Positions 42,716-54,522 of a stretch of DNA of 64,000 nt are shown here, piece after piece. The stretch's first letter is position 1, and each line of letters begins with the position of its first letter. The position numbers and the translations under genes were made by a program. The notes beneath the pieces are model-generated. The model was not told where the DNA came from and ran no database searches. It saw only the letters and a program-made list of their open reading frames with translations. Source of the DNA: Actinernus sp. WN-2022 (taxonomy: Eukaryota; Cnidaria; Anthozoa; Actiniaria; Actinernidae); assembly GCA_030867875.1 (NCBI GenBank), contig JAOWCC010001501.1, positions 32,880,792-32,944,791 on the forward strand. Direction: 5' to 3'.

Positions 42716-42982
42716 TTTGTAGCCGCCATCTTGGATCTGACCGAGAAGACCCTGGTCACGAGGTGGTTCGGGGGAGATAGAGGGAGAGAAGCACTGGGTT
42801 CTAGTGATGTGCGCAATGTGTTATGGGTAAAATGAAATGAATCCAGGAGAGGTAGGTACTCTATGTATGGTATAATATTATACGACTTGGCGATATGGGC
42901 TAAAACGAGTGCAAATATGCGACCGTATTACATGGGTCGCGAACAGATTTGTACAGGTTTATTCAACACTTAAAAGGTTTTG

Positions 42983-43342
42983 TAAGCGCGCAAAAAAAAC
43001 TTTTTTCAGTGCGGGACCGCCCCCGACATTGGACTTCAACTGAGGCTGAGGTTTCTTCTCAATATCTTCTCTCAAGATTTTCTTCAAGCAGAGCAGTAAG
43101 GCAAGCGAAAACAAACCTTTTATGTTCGTGTTAGCCGTCGTATAATAAACAATTCACACGAAGAGTTGTGTAATACGGCTGGAAATTTTTACTCGTCAAT
43201 TTTATTTGTTATCGCCTTTCAGGCTCGAAAAAATAAAACCGACTCGTAAAAATACCCAACCGTATTACGTGTAATAACCTCTTTTTATGTCCTCTTTTAA
43301 GCCGCGTCGGGCAAAAAGGGCCCGGACGACATAATATGTAAA
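42983..43342. repeat. Interspersed repeat, second copy of 16811-17170
   Basis: Aligns with 16811-17170 throughout, including GTGTTAGCCGTCGTATAATA and GGCAAAAAGGGCCCGG at its right end. There it stops abruptly at the SINE. Confidence 0.85.
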
Positions 43343-43343
43343 A

Positions 43344-43625
43344 TGTAACTCGTGACAGTCTGGTGCCCGCCTGATAACCTTGAGGACGACGGGAGTCATA
43401 CAATTTGACGCCCTTATCCGAGAGGACGTGAAGTTATAACCATTTGCAGATGTTTCACAAAGGCAGCACCTTCTACTCAGTTACTTTAAGATCCCGAGTG
43501 TTGGTCCGGCCGGAAACATTGATCCGCGACCTCCCGCGCAACAGACCGGAGCTTAACCACAGAGCTAACCGGGAGGCGGTGTGAAACCGATGTACCATTT
43601 GTCGTACAAGGTGCTAATAACTATG
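43344..43625 (-). mobile_element. tRNA-derived SINE, minus orientation
   Basis: Nearly the same sequence as 19545-19835: on the minus strand GGTTAGCTCTGTGGTTAAGC, then GCGGGAGGTCGCGGATCAAT and CACTCGGGATCTTAAAGTAA. It adjoins the same downstream repeat as the first copy. Confidence 0.7.
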
Positions 43626-43819
43626 TGTTGTTGTTGTAGGGGTATGTGCCGCGCGAAAGGGTGTGGTTTTTAAGCTGTTTTAGTCCGAAATAAGGTCATA
43701 AATTTCGCATTTTTAGTCTAGAATAGGGTACGATCTTCACAGGGAAGTAGCATACATATATTGCTCTTGTTATGCATAACCTAGACTACAGGTCTGTAAA
43801 AGGGTATGGAAAATCTTAT

Positions 43820-45978
43820 TACTCGGGCTGCCTGTGGCAGCACCGAGTCTTAAAATGCAAGTCCTTTTTTATTTTTTTATTTTTTATTCCGTGTAGCACG
43901 CGGTCTGCGCATGCGTTAAAGGTCAAATTCACACCAATCAGATTGCATTGTGCTGGTCACGCAACAATCGCCAGGTTAATGTATTTACATAATTAAATAC
44001 AGTAAATCAAGATGGTGGACAACGGCGCGAGGAATTTTCTCTCAAATTTGGAGTCCCATCTCTCAAATGTAAGCAGTTTAATGTTTTATTTAAGTTCACT
44101 CGTGCGAAAACCTTCCAACAGGCTCAGGATATTTCAACTGGCGCTCTTGTTTGAGGCCGTACGTTTCGTAGGTAATAAACACTCAGCACAGAATATGATG
44201 ATCAAAGCAGTTATTCAACTCTCACGGTAAACAAGACTCCTCTCACGGCCGAGGTTTTGGTTCGAGAAATTAAAGGCTTCCAACAGTTCCCTTTATAGTT
44301 CTGTAATATAATGATCAGACTGCAGTTTTGGGAAGGAGGGTAAAAGCTTTTAAATAGAGATAAACAAAACGGGCATTTCAGTTAATAATCTTTAGTCCAA
44401 CAAATACCGATATGGACGCGATCAAAGAGCCGCAGGGTAGAAAGAACAGTAGAGAAATACAGTGATAGCTCCATCATATTATAGGTGGACAGGATACAAC
44501 TTATAATATGGGACAAATATAAACATACATTTGAGACACTCATCTATTAGTACTATGAACCTGCAGAACAGCAGACTAAATTAGGACCGAATTCGTATTT
44601 TTTTCGATAAAAAAAAAGAATCAATGCCTTCAGCTGCTTCAGTAATATTCCTAGTCATATCAGTAATGGTGACTACCAAGCATTGTTGCTGGGGGAGATG
44701 TAAGAGTGACTCTAGATGTGAAAAACCTTCATAAATCCGGCGCTCAAAGAGATATGTCTCGGAGAATGAAGCATCGATCGGTATGGACACCGCTAGTAGA
44801 GGTTTCTCATCTTTTCTCGGCCTTTTTGATCACTCACAGGAGGAGCTTTTCTGTTCCAAAACCTTTACAGCAAATTCAGTGAGAAATGTCAGCATTGGAT
44901 AAATGTTTGTACAAGAGACCTTAAAAGCACAGAACAACGAGACTTAAGGTCTGGCAATGAAACGTAAGTGGCTATAAATTACTGAAACCCTGACTATGCC
45001 GTATCCACCAGTAAACAATGAGAAGGAACTACTGTTCAACCATTAAGTATTTATCAGTGGATTCTAAATAAATTTTGGAAGCAAAGCCTACTGAAGCCTC
45101 GTCTACAGTACATCTACAATGCTTTGATTTATTTTCTGAGCACAAATGAAGTTAATTTCTTTCGGAGCTGCAGGTATTAAATTTGAAAACTCGATAAATG
45201 CAAACAATAATATAATGGTTTGAAAGAGCACACCAACATAAGCAAGATTGCCGAATTTTAGGATGCTATCAGTTCATAGTTTTAATGTATATGCTCTTCC
45301 AGCCATAACAACTTTGGTCTCCGATGAGTTTTATTGAATAAGATGATTGCACTCGGCACTCGGCTATATTCTTTTGTTTTTGCCTTAATTAATACAGGAA
45401 AACCTGACCTTTGTAACTTTTCAATGTTTAGGTGAAGTCTTACAACGATATTGCATGGGAAAAGATGAGTTTGGGATACAGTTTAAATAGGACTTGACAG
45501 TCTATATAGTAAGCATGTCTCGTTGGTTGGCCAGCGAAGATGCAAAACTCGCTTGACAAGATCGACGTTTGTCGCTTTGTTTCAATCCTCTGTATTCCAG
45601 CCAAAGTTTAAGCTGTTCGACAGTATAATCATCAGGTTCTCTTTCAAAATATGGTCCAGGAAAGCAGTCATTTCTGGTAGAATAGACAGAGGACGAACTG
45701 AAGTGCTAGTCAATTCTATAAGCGTGCGTAACATGAACATGAATAAGTAGAGGTCAACTTCTTTAATTTACATACACGAGAAAAACAAAAATATTACATT
45801 ACATATATATACTAGGGGAGCAGAGAATGAATGTCACCGCGCTACCAGCCTCTCCTAAAGACTGCTAAATTCAGTTAATAATTCTTCCCTTCGGTTATTA
45901 TACTAGAGGATTTCAAATGAAAGTGTAATTTCATCTTCAATCACATGTGGCCCGAGTGAAAGCCCAGATGGGCTCTTG
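43820..45978. mobile_element. 2.2-kb insertion with 3-bp (TAT/TTA) duplication
   Basis: The interspersed repeat of 19836-20060 is interrupted here. The left part ends AAATCTTAT and the right part resumes TATATTTTGG, while the uninterrupted copy reads AGATCATATATTTTGG. The insert begins TACTCGGGCTGCCTGTGG and ends GCCCAGATGGGCTCTTG; an inverted GCCCGAGT lies 25 bp inside the right end. A 3-bp duplication fits PIF/Harbinger, but no transposase is recognisable. It may be non-autonomous. Confidence 0.6.
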
Positions 45979-46024
45979 TTATATTTTGGTCTGAAATAGG
46001 GTCATGGTTTTGAGGCCCGGGCGG

Positions 46025-46750
46025 CACACTCCAAACCCAAAATTTCTGGGAGCATCCCCCGGGGAGTCTAGAGTCATTCATGTACAAAGCTTTTACCGTC
46101 CAGAATTAATTAAGTTTTGATTGACGATCGGCTAAGTGCAATTTTCCAAACGAGACTTGAAACTTTCAGGCTCGAACTTTAACGAAAACGGTAATATATG
46201 GTAGAATGCGAGCGCAAATAAAGAATCATTACTGTACATAACGGTCTTAAACTGTGACGCGGGACATTGAAACAAGGGTAATTTTGAACTGGATATTGCC
46301 TGTTGCAATTGTGCTTTAGAGATTTATTTCGGTACAGTTTTGCTTCAAGAATACTTGTTTAACTAATGCCATGCCAAACCAAGCATAGTTTTACTTTTGA
46401 ATGATAAACTCGAGACCGACATGGGACCTACGATTTTACATCCTTACCCGAGATGTAATAACGAAGTGCAGCGGTTTTTTCCAGTTAAACTCAGTTCGAG
46501 GTGTTATGATCTCGTGATCAAACACAAGTACGGAGTGTTTGATATGGCTTCTCAAACGAACATACCATTGAAGAGAAAACGAAGAAAGTTTGGATAATTT
46601 ATGCAAGTGTTTGATCATGATATCAAGACTCCTTCACGTGATTATGAATTTCTTTGTAATATTCTCATGAATTATTCATGAGTTTGAGATGTGAAGGTCT
46701 CACCATTTGCAGCTCGAGATTGTTGCACAGCTATCACCTACTCGCCTTGA
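46025..46750. other. No gene recognised
   Basis: Mixed sequence between the interspersed repeat and a MITE. A palindromic word TTATGATCTCGTGATCAAA is near 46505, but I can support no gene. Confidence 0.35.
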
Positions 46751-46753
46751 ATA

Positions 46754-47001
46754 TAGTTAATAGAGTGGATGGTTATGAAACCCAGCGACCTTCTTTGTTA
46801 TGTCTTTGTTCGCTAGTTTCAACCGTGACCGTGCACAAAGCAAAATAGAAATTGGAATATGTTAATCAATAGAAACGTGTGGGTTCAGTTGTTCAGGGGA
46901 CGCTAATATTTTGTCTTACCCCCTTCCAACTTTAATTGCAGCGTTTTTGTTAGCCCCATTGAAGTTTACCAAGTTTCCTAACCATACCACTCTATTAACT
47001 A
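46754..47001. mobile_element. 248-bp MITE with TAGTTAATAGAGTGG ends
   Basis: The 15-bp terminal inverted repeats are perfect (46754-46768 and 46987-47001). Much of the interior (TTCAACCGTGA..., TATGTTAATCAAT, TTCAGGGGACGCTAA) matches the 413-bp member at 62808-63220. Non-autonomous. Confidence 0.85.
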
Positions 47002-47364
47002 ATTGCCCTGATTGTTGGTCTGGATTTTGAATCGAGTAGTAAGGCAGATCAGATTAGTTGGCAGTTTGCTTGAAAATTCGTTTTATTAAAATGTTGGGTT
47101 TGAAGGGAAAACACGATTATAAACATGACTATCATTTTACGAACATCCGATTACCAGTGTATTGGACATTAGCACGACAATTGTTTTGTTTATTTAGATT
47201 AAATATCAAACAGTATAAACGTTGAACATTAATTTCTGTTTTACTCAAGGACATTGTCAATCGACACCTACATGTGATTTCACAATAGCTTTGAACCGAG
47301 TAGCCTAGCCAGCTCAGTTCCAGTTTAACGTCAGTCACGTTACTCTCGTTAGCTTGTGCTAAAT

Positions 47365-47646
47365 ATGGCCGAAGAAAACGAAAAGGATAGTCCTCACGCA
47401 GCCACCGTCCTCAAGCGGGACAGATACATGGACGACCTCATCCACTCGTGTTCAAGCCCAGAATTGGCTGTGCAAAGCATGAAAGAGCTAGACAGAGTGT
47501 TAGCAACAGGAAGCTTCAAAGTAAAGGAGTGGCTGTGCTCATCCGCAGAAGTGCGAAACCAGCTATCGAACGCTTCTGAGCCCGCATACGAAATACCGAA
47601 GACATCCGCCGTGAATTTGGATGGTGAGAAGGGCACCAAGACTTAG
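47365..47646 (+). pseudogene. BEL/Pao reverse transcriptase fragment
   Basis: About 93 codons: a short leader (MAEENEKDSPHAATVLKR) fused to DRYMDDLIHSCSSPELAVQS, the catalytic YMDD box and following helix of Pao-type RT. A frameshift follows; the next part (GLGVSWN-like, then DRLTKRSDLSNISKLYDPLG near 47720) is in another frame. Confidence 0.8.
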
Positions 47647-47878
47647 GCGTAGGCTGGAATCCACAGACAGACGTGATCAGTTTCGCGTCGAAGGAAGTAA
47701 AGCGGGATACGTTAACTAAGAGATCAGACCTCTCAAATATATCAAAGTTATATGATCCTCTAGGGCTGGCATCCGCTGTAACCATTAAAGCAAGAATCGC
47801 CCTCCAGAATCGAATATCTGGAAATCCAAGCAGTTCGACTGGGATGATCCCCTTCCAGATGAAATACGCGTCACCTGG

Positions 47879-49855
47879 ATGAAGCTGTTTGACGAAATAG
47901 AAAGTCTGAAGAGCGTTGAGATTCCGAGATGCCTTCAGCCTGGCAGCGTGTCAGGTCCGTCAGAGTTATACGTCTTTGCAGATGCAAGTGGAGCAGCCTA
48001 TGGTGCCGTCGCTTATCTGCTCTGGCCAACCCCGCAAGGTCCGGAGGTTAGATTGGTATCAGCTAAGGCCAGAGTAGCACCTCTTCGCCAGACAACGATC
48101 CCGAGGCTCGAGCTAATGGCTGCATTAATTGCTTCTAGGCTTGCGCACACTATACACAAAGAATTCAAGATCAAGCCATTGAGTGTGACATTGTGGTCGG
48201 ATTCCACAATTGTACTCAACTGGCTTCGGTCCGAGTCCGCCACGTTAAAGACCTTCGTTGGTGTCCGTGTAGCGGAAATCCAGACAACCTGGGATCCTAG
48301 CTGCTGGAAGCATGTCCCGACTGACCAGAACCCAGCCGATGATCTAAGTCGTGGTATCTCAGTCAAAGAGATGCAAGGGCGTTGGATGAACGGACCGCCG
48401 TTCCTCAGGAAGCCCAAATCAGAGTGGCCGTTCGAGGAGCCCGCTAAAGTTAACGAAGATCCCGAGAAGAAGAAGATCGTTGGCTCTGTAGCTCCTGTCG
48501 TTAAAGCGACGTTAGTAGAGTCAACAGCGTACTCAAGCTGGGGCAAGTTAGCAAGAGTTACTGCTTATTGTCGACGATTTGTTCACAACATCAAGTGTAG
48601 TGTCAAGGATCCAGCAGAGATCAAGAAAGGCCCGCTACAACCAGTTGAAATCGAAGCCTCGGAGAGATACTGGATTCTCGAGAGCCAGAGAGATTTGAGG
48701 ATTGCAGACTTCCCAAATCTATCACCGTTTCTCCAGGATGGGATCATAAGAGTTGGCAGTAGACTGAAGAGATCTCAGCTCCCTTACGATCAAATCTATC
48801 CCGTCCTACTGCCTGCTAAGCACCACATCTCGTCCCTTATCATGAGGTCCATGCATGAGAGAGTAAGCCATGCGGGACGCGAAAGAACCCTCTGCGAATC
48901 CAGAGCCAAGTACTGGATTGTACGCGGGAGGAATCTTGCCAAGAAGATTTCACGAGACTGCGTCACATGCAGGAAAACGCGCCAGCCTCCTCACACCACC
49001 TTGATGGGAGATCTTCCAGCAGACAGGACAAAGCTTCTGTCCCCTCCCTTCACAGTCACCGGTGTAGATCTCTTTGGACCGTTCAATCTAAAGTATGGAA
49101 GAAACAAGTCCAGTAAAGCGTGGGGAGCCATCTTTACTTGCGCAACAACTAGAGCCATCCATCTCGAAATAGTCGAGAGCTCATCAAGCGAAGCCTTCCT
49201 TCAAGCGTAAAGGAGATTCGCATCACATCACGGATGGCCGAGTACGATCGTTTCCGACAACGGTGGTTCGTTCGTTGGAGCAGAGAAGGAGCTCGGAAGA
49301 CTAGTTACCGAAGGAAGGAAACGCGTTGAAGAATTCGCCGTCCTCCACAAGATTTCTTGGAAATTCACCACCCCCCTAAGTCCTCACCAAGGAGGCATGT
49401 ACGAGAGTCTGATAAAACAAATTAAGCGAGCGCTGCGCACTGCCGTCGGAGATCAGATTCTCTCGTGGAATGAAATTGCGACAGTCTTTGCAGAGGTGAA
49501 GTCTATGATCAATAGTCGACCCCTTGGTCACGCCTCCGATGACCCTAACGATCTGCGACCCCTTACCCCGAATCACTTGATCCTGGGTCGAGCTTCGCCA
49601 GATGTTCCACATGGTCCGTTCGAGGATTCGCGGAACCCCAGGAAGCGGTTTCAATTCATCCAGACCATAGCCAACCAGTTCTGGAAACGATTCATTCGTG
49701 AGTACGTCCCAACACTAATAAGTACGGGCAGATCAAAGTGGCAGCACGAAGGCCGCCAAGTGCGCATAGGCGACATGGTCCTCCTCGTTCAGTACGACGC
49801 TCCGCGAGGAAAGTGGCAACTTGACATTAGCACGACAATTGTTTTGTTTATTTAG
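47879..49855 (+). pseudogene. BEL/Pao RNase H, integrase and C-terminal domain, one in-frame TAA
   Basis: One reading frame carries the RNase H-like YVFADASGAAYGAVAYLL and TLWSDSTIVLNWLRS. It continues with an integrase zinc-binding part (HAGRERTLCES, CVTCRKTRQPP) and the integrase core start (GVDLFGPFNLKYG). A TAA at 49208-49210 interrupts the frame, which goes on with IVSDNGGSF (second Asp), YESLIKQIKR (Glu) and a DUF5641-like end (LTPNHLILGR, GDMVLLVQYD). The last codons run into the 3' repeat. Inactive. Confidence 0.8.
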
Positions 49856-50019
49856 ATTAAATATCAAACATTATAAACGTTGAACATTAATTTCTGTTTT
49901 ACTCAAGGACATTGTCAATCGACACCTACATTTGATTTCACAATAGCTTTGAACCGAGTAGCCTAGCCAGCTCAGTTCCAGTTTAACGTCAGTCACGTTA
50001 CTCTCGTTAGCTTGTGTGA

Positions 50020-51060
50020 TTTATATCCAGATTCGCGACCGCACGGAGATCCACCCTTCAGGTACCTCAATTTGATTGTTAAATCGTTGCTATTGTGTAA
50101 TATAGCATTTCATTCGAGTAGCTTATTTTATAATCATGTATTTTTACTGTTTTGGGTCAGTCTAGTTCCATCAATTGTAATCCTTATGGTTTCACAAATA
50201 TGATCGGAATACAATCAACTTATGTAAGAATCTTTTGATCTATTTCAGAATCTTGAATTTATTCATTATTAAAAGAAATCTCCGAGGCCGGTTGCCGTAC
50301 GTATAATTCTCCCTGGTGTCTGAACCAACCAGTAGTGTTCATTTAGTCAGATAGAATTGTTCTGGTTACGGAGACAGAGCCGGGTAATGTCTAGGGTCAT
50401 ATATTTTGATCATGTATTTACTAAGGACGTAACAATACATCGAACTATCGATTAATCACTATAGTAATAATAACAATATTTCTACAGGAAAAACTCCCTC
50501 ACTGCGTACTGTGAATTTCATGCAGGGAGGTCCTGCATAACTAAGCGTAATAATGAAGACTAAAAGGCTATAAAGGTTAAGAACTAGAGCTAAAATGCTT
50601 AGATAACGGATGACGATCATGGTTTCATATAATTTAAAAAGCAGTCTTGCATTATATGAAATAATAGATAATGAATGACGATCTAGGTTTCATATAATGC
50701 GAAAGGCAGTGTTGCATTATATGAAACAATGAAATAACACGAACATTATTTGAAATAATGAACTCAGGAGGAAAATAAACTATATGACATAATAACGATA
50801 TATAATTTCCATATAATTTTCATATAATTGTGACATATAATTTTTGGACACTTGGCACCCCATATAAAGGGGAGGGGGGTACTCCCATATATAGGCTATA
50901 TGGGGGATTTCGCTGCCAATGATTTTTAGAACTTTTATCTTGCTTTTCTCATTAGCATACACTATATAGTCACTGCTATGTATTGTATTCTTAAACACTG
51001 CTGAAAATGATTTGCAATTCAAATATTCTGGTTTCTAACACCGAGAAAGAATCAAATATT
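50020..51060. other. No gene recognised; local 70-bp duplication near 50610-50740
   Basis: AT-rich sequence. The word ACGATCATGGTTTCATATAA and the following GCAGTCTTGCATTATATGAA recur once with changes about 70 bp further on, making inverted ATATGAAA/TTTCATAT pairs. No gene is supported. Confidence 0.4.
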
Positions 51061-51069
51061 TATAAAACA

Positions 51070-51225
51070 GCTTATTATATCCACTGGATAGGGATTTATC
51101 CGCCGCTGGATAACGATAACGCCGGATACATGTAAATCCTTATCCAGTGGATAAGTATTAACCAAACTAGCTTATTTTGTCCACTGGATAGGGATTTATC
51201 CGCTGGATAAAGTTATTCATCCTTG
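51070..51225. repeat. Inverted/tandem repeat around TCCACTGGATAGGGATTTATC
   Basis: CCACTGGATAGGGATTTATC occurs at about 51078 and 51180; its inverse (ATCCTTATCCAGTGGATAAG) is at about 51135. These palindromic units are probably a MITE or a MITE cluster. Confidence 0.65.
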
Positions 51226-51292
51226 CTTTGTTTAGTGAACAACTGGCCCCTGACTAATAGTAATAACTGCATGTCATTAGCACATTGGTAAG

Positions 51293-51458
51293 CTTCAAGG
51301 CTCCTAAAACGTGCTCGATTCAAAATGAATATTCTGTCAAACTACATACATCAATTCCACATAACACTTCCGAGACATTTGATAAACCATTGAAGCAAAT
51401 GTTTTAAGAACAGTCGATAAAACAGGAGAAAACACTGACTTACCGAGAATCAATATCA
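51293..51458 (-). repeat. Dispersed repeat, copy of 42547-42715
   Basis: Matches the first copy from CAAGGCTCCT to CCGAGAATCAATA with a 4-bp insertion before the splice-donor word. On the minus strand GATTCTCG/GTAAGT is preserved. Confidence 0.7.
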
Positions 51459-51459
51459 G

Positions 51460-53260
51460 TTGCTGGAGGAGTTCTAGCCTGCGTCGCATCCGAACTGAAC
51501 CCCGTCTGGACCCCCAGTGGAGTAGCACGCTTATATGTACCCTCCTCTGATTAGTTTTTAAGAATGCTCATTCTTACACGTCATCTGACTGGCCATTCAA
51601 TTGTCACCAGTGCGACTTACGGCTAATTTACATTTCAAAATATGGCGGCTTTAAAACACGTTTTCCGGTCGCTCGGCCTTCGATCGGCCTCGGCCGGCTA
51701 ATACGCTCGGCTCCGGTCGCTCGGCCTTCGGCCTCGGTCGGATAACACTCTGAATATATCACCGAGACTCCTGCTACGCAGGCTAACTTTACATTCTTCA
51801 TATGGAAATTCGGGATTTTCCGAACCGAGACAGGGGTGTTCGAGATGTGCGGCATTTGTCTGACCCTGGGGAAAGAAAAATTGGTCACGCAAGTATGTGC
51901 GTATCAACACTCCATTCAGGCAAAGTATGAGTTGATCTATAAATTATCACACTTGGAGTTGGATAAGTCAGGGAACTTCTAAAAAAATATATCAATACGG
52001 GCTATGAAATGTCCATCTTACTTGAAGAGGCTGTAAATATTACATAGTAATTTGTTTATTTGTACTTGCACCTGTACTTATACACTGTATGGGAAGATGG
52101 ATTTACTATGGGATTGATGGTATACGATTATATATATAATTATTTATTTATTTAGTTATTTTATGAACCTTCTTGGTTTAGCGAAAGCTATTTAAAAGTA
52201 AACAACCTAAAGGAAATTAAAATACTATGTATTGCTGTGTACGTGCATGTACTCTAATCGGCAATGGCAAAGATCATGTGTGTATGTTTACATATATATA
52301 AGCTTACAGGCACAATTAATCTACCAACATCGATCAGAAATTATTCTGCAATAATAATGGACACTCGATATTCTGTGGGCAGCCTTGGCCTCACTTGAAG
52401 AATAATTTGAATGCTCTGAAGGAACTGGTGTGTAGTTTATACACATGGGTAACATAGTTTAACTTCTACGCTGGAATGTAATATAATCACCACATGCACA
52501 CCACACCACATGGTTAAACTATCAAATGAATGTGCATTATTAATATCTGCTGAATTTGTGAAAACTGTCCTCAAGATCCACATTGATTTCCAGTCATTTG
52601 ATCAACAGGTCCATCCCCTTGAATAACTTATAGGTCAAGACATTCAAAACTGTTCACATTTAGTTTTAGACATACATTTTTGATCAGGATATTAATTGTT
52701 TACACACACAGTCCACACCACTGTAGTCAATAAAGGGTGTGTATTTTAATTTGTGTCACCACAGGAAGCCCAGTCCTTTCTCATACAAAAATATATGTCG
52801 AACGCACTTCAATAATCTATGATTACTTCTAGTATATATATAGCTGTGACAATGGGGTATTTAGGTGATCCCAGATAAATGTGAAGCGTTCTTTTTAACT
52901 CAATGAACTGAACAGATGAAAACGCACTTTTGAAATAATGAACACGAGACTAGGACCCAGCCCTCCACGCCAAGATTGATCAAATGTCACACATCTGCAA
53001 AGTGTACTAGCTTTGGGATTTTAACGCCTCGTGAAATTAATACACAGCAAAATCAAGTTTTATTCAAGATATTTTTGGTTTTTTGAAAGACATCATAGTT
53101 TTTTTAAACCAATTAATTTCAGACTAAAATATAATTTTAAAGTTTATTTTCAAAATTACAATAAGCCGCTTGAAACTCGTTTCTGAGACTATTTTACGGG
53201 GGAAAAGGATTTTTGATATAAATTTTGACTAGAAGTAGAATATATTCCGATAACCAACAT
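51460..53260. other. No gene recognised
   Basis: About 1.8 kb of AT-rich DNA. A GC-rich patch of repeated CGGTCGCTCGGCCTTCG words lies at 51665-51745. Otherwise nothing that I can support. Confidence 0.35.
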
Positions 53261-53273
53261 CGGTGCATATAAG

Positions 53274-54225
53274 CCCAAATTAGTTATATTTGATATCGAT
53301 TGTATATGAAGTGGATAGTCCAACGGTAGAATATTTCTTAATTTGGGTGGTGTTGCGTCTACGAGATATAAAGGTTTATAATTCCAATATGCTAATGATG
53401 TGATATCATCACCGACATTTGTGCTTGTGATTTAAGCTATTTTCTAATTTACAGTGCTCGACCTTAGCGGTAGTCCACTAGTCCTGGACTAGTAAGAAAT
53501 GCATCTGGACTGGTAAAAAAATAGAGCCACTAGTTACAGGACTAGTACATGTAACTATTCTAAAATTTGTAATGTTTAATAAAAAATAAAAACCAAAACA
53601 TGTCGTCCTGTGATTGTTGTTTGAATGCGTTTCTTCGCAAACGTTCCAATCTCGTTCCCAGAGCCCGCGCGTTTTTCGGCCAGTGGTGACCAAAGATTGC
53701 AAACGTTCCGTCCGAAAACAATCGCGAAAAGGCTGAGAAGGCTGAACAAGGCTGAGGCGAGGACTGGGCACTAGTCAGCCCCAGGAGCCCCCGTGAAGGC
53801 CGCTATCGCCGCCATCTTTGTTTTGACTTGTTCACTCGTGCGTGTATCATGAAAGGCTTAGAGATCAGCAAATATTGGCATGCCGGAGTCGGGATAGAGA
53901 CTAGAGTCGGGACTACCAGGAATTTTCTCTGGACTAGTAATTTTTCAGCTCTACTAGTCCCAGGACCAGTGATTAAAAAAGTTAAGGTCGAGCACTGATT
54001 TAGAATTTGTTTTTGGTAAAATCACTTTGACAGTTTCAAATATAACTTAGCACTTAAAAATAGGTAATTTGTCTAATAAGTGATGTCGGTGATGACATCA
54101 CATCATTAGCATATTGGAAATATAAACCTTTATATCTCGTAGACGTAACGCCCAAATCAAGAAATATTCTACCGTTGGACTATTCACTTCATGTACAATC
54201 GATATCAAGTATAACTAATTTGGCG
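53274..54225. mobile_element. Foldback element with about 150-bp inverted arms
   Basis: The left arm (53274-53425, with TAGTCCAACGGTAGAATATT and GAGATATAAAGGTTTATA) and the right arm (54080-54225) are inverted copies. Both contain the inverse pair around CATCACCGACAT/GATGTCGGTGATG. A hAT-like element (53452-53997) has inserted between the arms. Confidence 0.75.
53452..53997. mobile_element. 546-bp nested element with CAGTGCTCGACCTTA ends
   Basis: The 15-bp terminal inverted repeats CAGTGCTCGACCTTA are perfect. Internal inverted words (GGACTAGTA, TCCACTAGTCC) lie near both ends. ATTTA is present on both sides and could be a target duplication. The ends are hAT-like. No transposase is encoded. 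Confidence 0.7.
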
Positions 54226-54522
54226 ACCAAACTAAAAATATAGCCTGAATTAAGGGTCCATTAGTCTTACGTTAATAAAAATCCGCATGAGAGTTGTGTT
54301 CAAAATGTAAACCAAAGCCATATCAGCCATTTATATAGCTGGCACCCTAACACAGATTCGGACATTTTCTCTGTATTTGAATGTTCCGCTTAGCGGCAAT
54401 GAGCTTGACGGGTCACTGATTTCGGTACTGAGTTAATGAGATGATAATGAGAAAATCAAGCAATCAAAATCCACCCTGAATCAAGATGATAAAAGTGAAA
54501 TTTCCATACATTCTGTCGTAAT

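Larger units (their letters stand above)
47165..50016 (+). mobile_element. BEL/Pao retroelement, internally deleted, between 194-bp direct repeats
   Basis: Direct repeats of exactly 194 bp (47165-47358, 49823-50016; both start GACATTAGCACGACAATTG and end GTTAGCTTGTG) enclose pol-derived sequence and probably are LTRs or LTR parts. The leader ATG at 47365 is fused almost directly to the reverse transcriptase active-site region, so Gag, protease and most of RT are deleted. The C-terminal end of the integrase region is cut off at the 3' repeat. No clear target duplication was seen. Confidence 0.75.
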
